From assembly GCF_035582795.1 (NCBI RefSeq), contig NC_134373.1, positions 27,870,501 through 27,934,500 of the forward strand: a stretch of 64,000 bases of DNA. The letters run 5' to 3'. The notes beneath the pieces were generated by a model, which was given only the letters and a program-made list of their open reading frames with translations, did no database searches and was not told where the DNA came from. The position numbers were made by a program, and so were the translations under genes. How positions within the stretch are numbered: the first letter of the stretch is position 1; every line of letters starts with the position of its first letter. Positions 35,401-47,104 of the stretch are shown one piece after another. Source of the stretch: Mycteria americana. Lineage: Eukaryota > Chordata > Aves > Ciconiiformes > Ciconiidae.

Positions 35401-36391
35401 AACTTAGGAGCTCCTTAAATACCGCAGCATTGATGTGGCTGTGAAGATGAGAGTAGCATGCCTGGCAGCTGTGAACATGAGAGAAGTAGGCACGGGGGGG
35501 GGGGGGTGTGTTCGGAGCTAGAAAGAGAAGAGTTGTGCTGTCATGCACAGTACTGGGGAAGTGGAGTAGGAGGGCCACGCAGAGTGGAGGCTTTGGGGCT
35601 ATACCAAATAGAGAATCTATGAAAGCATACATGAGATCAAAGTTAAGGAACTGGAGAGGTGAGCTGTGGACAGCATGTAGGATGGGGGAGGATGAGAGAA
35701 ATGGGATGAGGCAAGAGCAGTTTGGGTACCTGATGTGTGTGCTGTTTGCACCATATACCAAAAAAAAAAAAAAGAAAAAAAGGCCACTACTGGTTTTGAT
35801 CATTGAGTTTTTTCCTTCCTATGTTATGTTGTCACATAATGTTCATAACTTAAAAAAATGCTATCATATAATTACTAAAGATTTACATCTTTGGTAATGC
35901 CAAACTTCTCCTATGCATGCCCAGAGAAAGACTCTGAAGGGATATAACAAATCACTAATTCTCGGTGTTCCAGAATGATGTTAGTTTGCACTGGCAGGCT
36001 CCCATGGAAGCAGATGCACTGGAGGGTTTTTCACCTCCTGAAGTGTCAATAGAGGATTTACAGGGTCATGTGAAAAGCAGATGCTAAGATGATTTAAAAT
36101 GCTACCAAGTTATAGTCATAGCACTGTACAGGTACTTAGGACAGATGTAAATACATATGCCAGTACAATCACTATGGAAGACAAGTCCAAGTGGTGTTAC
36201 ACATTGGACCCTTCTGATTTTTGCAAAGTGATCATCTGTGTCATGGGCTGTATACATTGAAGCAAGATAAACTACGGTTCACTGGAATGTGTGTTGGAAA
36301 ATATTAGGGAAGAGGTCCAAAGTTGCTGGATATTTCTTATTCATATATAGATTTTCATCTAAGTTTTACACCAGCAGTAGTAAATAATAAA
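35401..36391 (+). promoter_or_regulatory. Candidate 3' UTR of the extended transcript
   Basis: It follows the TGA at 35400 and ends with AATAAA at 36386-36391. It includes a 13-base G run at 35494-35506 and an A-rich tract at about 35760-35780. The open frames over 35363-35897 on both strands look incidental. Confidence 0.35.
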
Positions 36392-36732
36392 GTTAGATGG
36401 GAAGCTGTGAGTAGTACCTAATTTAATACCTGATCATTTTTAAAATATATTTTTTCTATATATATCTATCACAAAAAAAGAAAAATATTTTATCCTCTAT
36501 GATTAATACACACATTCACATATCTTTTTCCCTTTCAAAGAAAATAAGTAAATGTATACCCAGAGCTTGCAAATATTATTTATTCATGTTCATGCTGAAT
36601 TAAAAAAAACCCAACAAACCATGTAGATGTCATGTGGGTATTTTAAAAATAATTTCATCTGAGAGTTTCCCCTTTGGTTTCCAAAGTAATTTTCTTCAAG
36701 GAAACCACTGAAAATACTACACTGTGGTTTTG

Positions 36733-36751
36733 CTACCACTAGATGGTGCTG
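36733..36751 (+). promoter_or_regulatory. CTCF-type binding site
   Basis: CTACCACTAGATGGTGCTG matches the core CTCF consensus (CCACYAGRKGGCRSY) at nearly every position. It lies between CYP27C1 and BIN1, a sensible place for an insulator or loop anchor. Confidence 0.55.
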
Positions 36752-39700
36752 CCTTTATAGTATTCCTTCGTAGAAGTCGGTGATTATGTATCTATGGGGA
36801 AAAAACCCCAACTATAGCTAAAAGCAGTGTACTTACTATTGGCTTCTTAAAGATAGAGGAGTTCTGTTATGCTTGTTTGACAAGGACTTTTAGCTCTTGT
36901 ATGTGTAAATGTGCTCAATTTGTGTTCATCTTTTGCATATGCTTGCTTAAAATGGGAATTTGCATATAACAAATAGTATAGTATGTCCAAAGTTTCATGT
37001 AGGCCTCCTTAGAGAAAATCCAGTCCTGTACACCTTCTGCTGAGCTTTATCTTTAACAGGGTTTGTTAATCATTGAGCTTCAACACTTTAGCTGTTATCA
37101 TGCAAAATTCAAAATACAGACAGTTCCTACCCTGAAGAGATTACAGTCTAGATGAGATAAGAGTAAAGACAACAGGAAATAATTGAGGGGGATATTTTTA
37201 CTTGTTTCAGGCACCACTGTAAATTTCACTCCTGCATTGCAGTAAACAGCAGATCTTTTGACACCATTTAAAGAGTATTGTACCAATCTTGGCAATGTTT
37301 GAAACATACTGTTTGCTGCCAAGTGTTTATCTAGTTGGGAAACAGGTAAATTAAGCGTAAACTCACTGAAGCATTCCACTTTACTCAGATAAAACGAAGG
37401 CTGGAGTCAGGGATTTTGGAAGGAAGTGTCTAGTGCGAGAGAATATTTGCCGAAGGTAAGTTTCAGGATAAGATCTGCTTTTACCATTTTATTATTTCAA
37501 ATCAGTCAAATGTAGAATTGGTGTCTAAACCAGAAGCTGAAAGGTGTGAGCAGATTGTTCAGATTGCATTGTTTCTGTATTTTTGTGAGGAAAAAATGGA
37601 AAAATTTGGAAGTATGAATGAAACATTTTTCTTAAAGGCAAGAAGTGGTGTGCTTTCCCCTATGCAGGACTGAGCTATGAAATTGCCCAACTTTGCTCAA
37701 GTTAACCGTTATTTTTTCAGAAAGCAAGTTGCTCAAGAAACCAGTAAGCAATAGTAGCTGTTTGGGATACATTTGAAGTAGGTTAAATTTCTTTGTCTGC
37801 AAAATGCAGAGAAGGATTTGCACTCAGGTTGTCACTTGTCAGCTGAACTGCAGAAAGTTTGTGGGAGCTGTTAGCCCCTGGCAAATACAAAATAATGCAA
37901 GTAACCTGCAATAAAGAATACTTAAGCAAAGCTGTATTGTCATGAGCCAGGAGCATGCATGTAGGCAATTACCAAATTGGCCTGATATGTATTATCTTAA
38001 TCATTTGTCTGAATATTAGCATTTATGGGAGATTTGTACAGTTTGAAGTGCATGCTGGGACACAAACTGGAAAAGGTATATAATATTATGACATAAAGCA
38101 ATACCCATACGAAAGTATTTCATACAGAACATACATTAAAAAAAAAATACAAAAGCAAGTAACTGTTACAAGTGGTCTGAAAAATGGCATCATGTGATAA
38201 CTTTCCCAATAGCAAATGTTGATGTTCTTAAAATTAGAAAGGATGCCAACATATGAAGGCCATTTTTTGGAAGTGTTTATGGGAAATGTCAAAGAACTGT
38301 AGACAGAGAACATAACTAACATGCTAAAGGATCTGTTGATGGAGAAATGTGTAATACATCAATGTTGACACATCTACAATTACAGCAATCTAGTCTTAAA
38401 AAGTCAGTTTATTTAGGATGAAAGAAATTGTAACATGGAAAATCTAGGATGTACAATTAAGTAAAACACTGATAATGTACATTATAGATGCTAATTTATG
38501 ATAGAAGAGAAATCTTTGATCTGGGTCTAAGGGAAGCTGATAAGAAGGGATGCTTAAGAACTTTCCTCAAATAAGTTCTTAGGTAATACCATAAGATTTC
38601 AGCCATGTTTACATAGCAGCTAGGTTCCTTTTGGCAACTGGTTATCAGCTGTTTGTTTTTGTAACTGAATTAGTGCTTACCTTGTTTTACAATTGCAGGT
38701 GTAGACAAAGAGAAGATTAAAAAACATTTAGACAAGTCTTTTCTATGCTCAGTAGCTCAGCTTGTGAAGGTCTTTGTCTCCGTTATGCAGATAGGGGTAA
38801 CCACTTGAATTTGCATGAAGATTCCCAAATAATGCAGAGATAGCCTCATCCCAGATGGTAAAAGGAAGCATTAACTCTAGATGATCAGATAATCAAAAAG
38901 GTATGTGGGGAACTAGTTACAAATATCTGGAAGGGCTTGGTTAAAAATCTTCATCTAAGATACCACTGAAAAAGCAATCAATATTTTGCTATCACATTTA
39001 TAGATGCTTCTTTTATGTTATTGTCACAAATTCATAGATAATAAATGTATAGTAATCATGATAACTATCAAACACCAGTTATTTTCAGATGAAGTTGTAT
39101 AAAATAACATACAATTCTTTTCACACAGAATGTAAGCACCAAATTCATCCAAGAAATAATCATTTACTAGTTGCTAGTCAGCTTAGTTTTGTGATATAAA
39201 TAGGTATCAGCACCAGAAAGTGGGAGCAGCCATTTGTCTCGCTTCTATCCTATATTGTATTTTAAAGTTGGTTACAAAAAATCCCTACTGTTGCAGATTT
39301 CTGAGACACTAATCTCAGCTGGCAAAGCTTTCTAATTCATATCATGATGCAGTTGATCTCACCAGCTAAGACTGCAGGGAATGGCTACGTTTATCCATTC
39401 ATTGGCTATGTGAGATTAAGTTGATGCAGGACAGATCTAATCTGGTCATGCTACTCTACCAAAGCAAATGTCTCTAATGTTTGTATGTTTGCAAGACTGT
39501 AGATTTTAGGCCCACAGTGAACAGTTTCAGTGTGTTGAATTCCACTTTCTGCATCTTCTGATGTTGGGTCATCTTGATTGATAAGGCATTATTGGTGAAT
39601 GTATAGCAGAGATTAATGTTTTAATCTGTCATGATGCTGGGCCACATTGGAATGCAAGAGTAGTACTTGTAATTACTGCAATTATGTCGATGTATAATTT

Positions 39701-42700
39701 GGTATTATGTACACTTATAATTATTTTTACACCTAACCTTGGCATTTCACCACCTAATACTGTGGGAGAGGGAGAGAGCAAATAAAAGTTATGCAATTAT
39801 TTGGCTAGACAAACATTACAAATAGCACACTATCCTCATTCAACTGGCACAGAAGATAGTGGTGTGTTAATGAGTTTCTGCCATGAGATGTGATAAAGTA
39901 TCAATTGTTCAATCCAGGTAAAGTTAAGATGAATTAAATTACAGAAAAATGTATGGTGGATGGGGAATAATCTTATGTTTCCCAGATGATGGGTTAGGTC
40001 AGGGTCCTAAGGCTTTTCCACGGTATTGGCGACATCTCAGTGGAGAAAATCTTTTGTAGGTCACTTTGCTTCACTTTTATGACTAGTATTTCAACTGCAT
40101 GATGTTAGAAAAAAGTTAGGAGAAAAGAGTTCATTATTTTTTAGGTATCTTTAAGACAATGCAACAAGTGGAAGCACCCTCCAATTCTGTATTGGTTATT
40201 AACATGTACTTGACATCTGAAGTTTGGAAGTCTAATGTTGGACAATTTGACTGGAAGAGTGATGTTAAGCCTCAGGACCAAGGAACAATGAGAATCCATT
40301 ATTTATTTCTCAGGGCTTTGTAAAGAAGGACTAAACCAAGGAAGCCTATTGTGTCATGCTTTAATGTTTTTATGGAGTATTTTTTAAGAGGATGGCAAAT
40401 CAAAAAAGGGTAAGAACTGCTAGCTAGAAGATATTTTCCTTGGTTGGTTTATGTGATTCTGATTGGTGTTTTTGGTGACTGGTGTTTCTGTAACCAAGAG
40501 GCCAAGAGAAACAGATACCAAAGACAGCAATGATTCAGTATATTCTTTGTGATCAGCTGGACATTCCTACAAGATGGGTAGGAACCTCTAATTACAAGAG
40601 AACGGGGGACTAGTACTTGTTGTGTCCAAAGAACACTCTCTATCCTTCCGTATCAATGAGAAGGAGCCTGTAAAATATTTTTTAAAAAAAGAGCATAGCT
40701 GATCTGATTAGCTTTATCAAAATATATCTAGGGCACAGTTCCATCCCATATGGTATAAAACCAAAAATTGTGTTTGTTTATATATGTCTTTTCTGATATT
40801 TATATAAGAAGATGAAGACTTGTTTGCTGTGAGTTTTGTGGACAGGATAATTAATTAAATACCTCCAGGAAACATTTCATTAATGACAAGGTCAAACCTT
40901 CTTGTTCTCCCCCCTAAAAAAAAAGCTTCCTATATAGAATGGGAATACGTAATTTCAGTAGGAAAAAATTTTGTGGTTTCTGGGATTATTACACCCCTAT
41001 GAGGCTATGAGTAGATGTAGTATTGGTAGGATTTGCAACTGACTTGTACCTATTTGTTGCTCTGTCTAGGGAATGTAGGATTGCTTGCCTTGCTAAATGT
41101 TTACCATGTAAGTCTTGGTAAACCTGGAGCATGTTGGCATGCTAGGAAGGGATATTCTTGTTTTTTAAAATCCATGATCTCAGAGGATCTGTCAGCATAC
41201 ATACATCCAGAGGATAATGCTGTACAAGATTATTCCTACCCAGGCAGTTTGCTTTGTCTTGCTGTGATGGAGCTCACTAGTGTTATGTAGACCAAAAATA
41301 CTGTTCTCTTATAATAGTTGCCTTTTGGGTTTCTCTTTGCTACCAGTTTCTGGAAGCTAAATATGAGTAGCTACACTATGCAGTGGCTTATTCTCTCATA
41401 TCTGTTTGTGGGTATGAAGTCTACTGCAGCTCACAGTAGTGTGACAACAATATTAGAGGTATAAGCAAGCTAATGACCTCAGTGAAGCAGGAGCAGATGA
41501 GGAACAGTTTCTTTGAATCCCCAGAGCTAGAATATAGAACAACTAAATCCTTTGGATTTGAAAAGATCAGATCATAACTGAGATTTTAATTCCTTTTTTT
41601 TTTTTTCTTTTTGTCATAAGACATTCAAAATTTCTAAAATCACAACACTGGTCTAAATGGTATCTGGGAAAAAAATGTGTAAATGCAAAAGCTGTACAGA
41701 CAGAGTGGGAGAAATAGATGAGTTTATGATTTTGCTCTTTTTTTTTCCTTAATGACAGACGTATTTTGGACATTTGTTTAAAATAAATAATTTGTAATAG
41801 GCAGTTTCTCTTTCATTCCTCTCCTTCCATATAAGATGGAATTACTGGGTGGAAAAATATCGTTTTGAGAAAGGGGAGGGGAACATTAGCAGTAGCTGGA
41901 AATTATAGCTTGTTTTCACAGTTTCAGGTTCCCATTTCAAGCAAGAATTTATTTGACGTTTTCAGGCAGGTTCCTTTGTTTCCTTAAAGGTATTGGATGG
42001 CGACAGGGAATGGAAATATCAAAGGCTTTCCTTCATGGAATGTGGAGTTCCTCTATTTGGATATTTCCGGTTATTTTCAGTTTGTTATTTAGACTGAAAT
42101 GTGTATGTGAGCATTGTAACCCACGAAACTTTCTTCCTTTGTAGGGACTGGTTTTTGGGAAGCTCAGCAAACTTCCAAGTAGTCAAACTCTTTCCCTTTG
42201 TCTAAAGTGTTAGAGGCTCAAGCTTCTAGCATAGACGCATCCAGGTTTAGTTCACCCATTCAGCCCAGGGCTGTGCACAAGAAGTTTGATCTGGTTTATC
42301 AGAATTAGCTGGTTAAATGAGGTTAGTCTGGCACCATGCACTTATTTTGGACCAAGCAACTTCAGTTCTGTGAAACATCTGCCTGGATGTGGAGACATGA
42401 GACTGCCTCCTCATTTTGTGCTGCTCGTTCCTGACTTTCTCATCACAGTACTGTTTTTTGTCAAGTTTTTGCCAAATATCAAACCAGGTGATGCTGATTG
42501 TGACCACATTCCCCTGTCACTCTTAGGCAGGAAAGAGGTCCTCACTCCTCTTAAACTGTCAGGGCTGTACCTGCAATAGCTATAAGAAGCCTGCATGAAG
42601 GGATATAAATGGGGAGAACAAAGCATTTAAGGATTTCATACAGTAAAGGGACCAGTGTCTCACATGTGCAAGGGAAGGGGCTTACTGCTCCCATTCAACA

Positions 42701-43965
42701 AATTAGGAGCAGTGGGGGGAAGAGTCGGAGGTTCTCTGATTGTTTTCCAAGCAGCACATTTTTGCAATATAGAAATGAAATTTATCTTTACCTCCATATC
42801 CAAGAGAGAATTATCACGTCTCATGTCTTCCCTTAGCATGTGACTCAATGTCACTGTCATCAAAGTATGGAGGGAAAGAAATGACCATGAATGCCTTAAA
42901 ATAAATGAAAACGTTGAAGCAATGGCTTAATTCTCTCTGCCCTTCTTTGTTTTTGTGGTTTGGGGATCTAGATTTTGAAGTTTTCTTCCTGTCTGGAAAC
43001 CTATTCATGTGATTCCAAAAGGTGGGGTTTTGAGAGAACATCCTATATTGCAAAATTCCTAGTAAAGACATTGAGATGCTGCAACATTTCCAGACTTGTT
43101 CTTTGGCTTTCAGAGTAAAGTAGTAGAAATAGCATGCATTTCCATCACTTGTATAATGACATGTTAAGAAAAAGTTTCACAATTTAAGATGTTTGGTTGG
43201 TCTATCTGGTAGAGTTACCTTGTTTCAAAATAGAGTTTGGAAACAAAACAGAAATGTAGCTTGACATTTATGTTTATTCCTTCTAGCATGCTGATGATCC
43301 TGGTATCTGTATACACAAGGTTGTGACTCATTAAACCGTCAAGAATGCTTACTTTAAGACTCCGCAAATGTTTTCTGCTAAATTTGGCAGAGACACTTCA
43401 AGTTAGCATTGAATGACATGTAAAAATGTTGTATAATCTGTGAAGAGAAATATATCAATTCTAACTAGGTGACCCTCAATTCTAAGTCTCTATAGTATTT
43501 CATTGTCAATCATGGATCAAATATTTGTCTATGAACAAAAGAAAACTGGTAATTTACCAAAGTTGCTAAGTATCTGCAGCAATGAGTACAGTATTTAGAA
43601 TTTAGGTAAGAATCTGGGTTGGAACAGCAAAGAGCTGTTCACATTAAAAACAATTTTGATGGGATCGTCTGCTCTTTTCCTTCAGAATGGCTTATGCTTC
43701 ATTCCTGGTTTTCTAAGCGTGTACTATCACAATGCATGGACCCACATTATTTTTAAGGTGGAATATTTGAGTGATGCAGCTGGCATCTAGATAGTGTAAA
43801 TGATTCCAATGCATGAAGGCTTACATACAGTAAACACCTACTTTAATTCTCTTGAGCCTGTTATTTTCTTTCCACTAGAAATTAACCCTTCGGTGTGCAC
43901 CAAATAATGGTATCAAGAATAAACCACATGCATAGTTTGAAAAATTCCTTAAAGTCCCTATAATA

Positions 43966-44484
43966 TCACAGAATCATAGAATGGTTTGGGTTGGAAACGA
44001 CCTTAAAGATCATCTAGTTCCACCCCCCCTGCCATAGGGAGGGACACCTTCCACTAGACCAAGTTGCTCGAAGTGCCATCCAGCCTGGCCTTGGACACCT
44101 CCAGGGATGGGGCATCCACAGCTTCTCTGAGCAACCTGTTCCAGTGCCTCACCACCCTCATAGTGAAGAATTTCTTCCTTATATCTAATTTAAATCTACT
44201 CTCTTTTAGTTTAAAGCCACTATCCCTTGTCCCATCACTACATGCCCTTGTAAAAAGTCCCTCTCCAGCTTTCTTGTAGGCCCCGTTCAGGTACTGGAAG
44301 GCTGCTATAAGGTCTCCCCGCAGCCTTCTCTTCTCTAGGCTGAACAATCCAACTCTCTCAGCCTGTCTTCATAGGAGAGGTGCTCCAGTCCTCTGGTCAT
44401 CTTTGTGGCCCTCCTCTGGACTAGCTCCGGCAGGTCCATGCCATTCTTATGTTGGGGGCCCCCAGAGCTGAATGCAATACTCGT
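43966..44484 (-). mobile_element. CR1 LINE, 5'-truncated, avian type
   Basis: The + strand reads TCACAGAATCATAGAATGG followed by the reverse complement of the CR1 3' untranslated region and end of ORF2. On the - strand the 3' end shows ATTCTATG/ATTCTGTG octamers, the signature of avian CR1. The - strand frame 44347-44054 still encodes 97 residues of the CR1 reverse-transcriptase C-terminus (FSLEKRRLRGDL, FTMRVVRHWNRL, DAPSLEVSKARLDG). A one-base loss upstream breaks the frame near 44348. No clear target-site duplication, as usual for CR1. Confidence 0.95.
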
Positions 44485-47070
44485 ATCCAGAAGCCTTGTT
44501 TTCCGATATTGGATTTTTTTACTAGAAATGCAAACAGCTGTATTGATTTACCTTTAATAAAAACTAGTGACTCTGAGAGTGTTTTTTGTAAAGATGTACA
44601 GTTAACTTTTAAATTACTTATTGTGGATCTTTAATTCTTTTGAGGTCTTCACTGTTTTTCACTGTATCTTTATGAAAGGCTTTAACAGAGTTGATAAAGC
44701 CAGCTGGTGGAAATGGCTGAGTTGTTACAGGTGAGAATAATTTCTTTTGCATTTGTCTGTGTTGTATTTTCTGCAGTTCAGTCCTGGTCCAGGACTAGGA
44801 AAACACTATTATAAATGTCAATAATTATTAATTAGAACAGATTGTATAGTAATGGTGGATTGAATATGTGCAGAAGACTGCACTTGCCCAAACTGGACAG
44901 TTACCGTCCTCATTTTCTGAAAAATCAAATCCCAAACACCAAAAGCAAAGACTTGGATAATTCTGAAAACTGAACAAATCTGAAGTGATAGTGAGCTTAC
45001 AGTAAACAAAGGTGAGATAGCTCTTGTAAATAATTTGTAGTGAATGAGTCACTCAAATTTCATTACCAAGGAAATGAAATGAGGCTATCAGTAAAGGGAA
45101 GCAAGGAGGAAGACATTGCAACTGAGGCAACTGTTACTATTACATAAGTCTACCTGGTATGGTTATCGCCAGTGTAAAACCTTGTGGAGGTATGTTTTAT
45201 ATAAAATATTTTCTGGATTTCACTGATGTTTTGTGCTGTTGATATTGAATCCTGGTGATATGATGTCCTTTGTGTGATTCCACTGGATGGGCTGTGTGTT
45301 CTACCATAGCTACAGATAGGGATAAACTGGCCCATCTATTAGAGTATATTATTAATTCCCATTTTTAAAATATTTTAATAAATACTAGAAGGCTTCCAGA
45401 ATTCTCAGAATAATTTTAAAAGCAAGCACATGATTCACTTACCTGCTCCTGTGTTGATGGACGATAATGAAAAACTAAAAAAATGTGTTTCATATGTGCC
45501 AAATCCCTTCTTTTCCTGCACGATGAGGCACAGAAATTTTGGTAAGCTTCTTGGAAGTATATTTGTGCAAAGCTTATGGACCATTCCCATTCTTTACTCA
45601 CTTCATTTATTAGTGGAGGGTAGTTAATCTGTCACAAATTCAAGGCCTAAGGTGACTTTGTGGTGGCCAAATCCACACAGGCAGAAAACGGAAAATAGCT
45701 ACATGCAGCTGAATCAAGCATCCAAAATGGCATGTGGATGGAAAAGAAATTTGATCTGAATTTTGAAATTCAGTGAAAAATCTGCCAAGGTTTTGAGGCC
45801 CCAGTAAGATATATCATGAATACCACATAATTCTCAAGAATTCAAGCAAGCTTGCAATCAAGGGACCGTCTTCAGTGAGATATGAGACAAAGTTGTAATG
45901 TCATTTTATTTCCTACCTCTCCCCCTTTCTGAGGGGGTGAGTCTTTCTGAACTAGACTGGCAAAGCTCTCAGCTTTGGCGTCTTCCCTGTGCTATGGTAG
46001 TAGGTATTTTTTTGTGTTTGAGGCACGAGAAGAGTCACTTAGGTATCATCTTCTGTTTCTTGTAACAAGATAGTGAAGAGATTCAACAGAAGTTGTGAGT
46101 TTGAGAGATGTGGGAGAGAACACCTTCTGGACGCTATGTTTAAATCAAAGTTGTTTCATCTTGCTTTTGTTTTAGGGGACAGAACACCTAATCAGTGAGG
46201 TTTTATCTATTAATTTTATGGCAGAAACTTCCTAATCCTTCCCAGCACCTTTCTGTGGGAGAACAAAGGGACAGTTTGCATGAGAATATAGTCAGTCAGA
46301 AAGGAATGCTAAAGCAAACTAGCTAATGGTGAAATTGATGTCTGAATTACCTTTAATAATGTTATCAGGTTAAAAGGAAAGATAGAAGTCACCTTTGCAA
46401 GCTCTTCCTGAATGTTGTCCCAGAAGAATGCATGATCTGCAATGGAAAGAAAAAAGTGAACAGGCTGTTTAAGGCAAGTAAGGTTGCAGTCAGAACTTGG
46501 TTAGATTTTGCTACATAATATATTTTGTGTAATTTGTTGTTTTCAAGGTGTTGGATTTACTGTCTTAAATTAATCCCTCAATTTACATCACTAAAGCCAA
46601 GGAGTGATGCTGGCAATGAGTGAGGCCAGCTGACTTCTAGTGTTATGGCTAGAGTTAGAGCTGGAAGAAGACTATGGCTCCAAACTACCAGAGGCTTTGG
46701 GGTTGTTTAAAATGTGAACCTCAGCTTTGAATACAAACAAGAAATCACAATTGAAATAGACCCATCTTGCATTATATTAGTACTCGGGGAGAAGGGCTTT
46801 AAAGTTATTGGAATAATTTATTGCAAATAATATCATTTAGTATGACTATAAACATTTTAAGAATTCAGTAATGATATATATGTATATTTACCTTAAACAT
46901 CTTTAATTAACCAAGCTCTACTAACTATTTTAAAAACACAATAATTATAAACTTAAAATCAGAACTCCTTGCTGAAAAGAAACAAAAATAAATTTTACTG
47001 GGTTTTAATACTCTCTGTAACTGGAACAGAGAATATATACTTTAGTTCCAAGAATGGTAAAGACCACTAC

Positions 47071-47104
47071 TATTGTCATTTTAAAATTATTGTCATTTTA
47101 AAAT
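47071..47104. repeat. Tandem duplication, two exact 17-bp units
   Basis: TATTGTCATTTTAAAAT occurs twice in direct succession. A simple replication-slippage product. Confidence 0.9.

Noticed and set aside
35363-35897. Long overlapping open frames on both strands
   Set aside because: They depend on a homopolymer G run and an A-rich tract, with low-complexity translations and no domain. The + strand frame does not begin with ATG.
37098-37379. Stretch CAGTTCCTACCCTGAAGAGATTAC reminiscent of a widespread old interspersed repeat, plus a 93-codon - strand frame
   Set aside because: Too short and diverged to assign a family, and the frame has no recognisable content.
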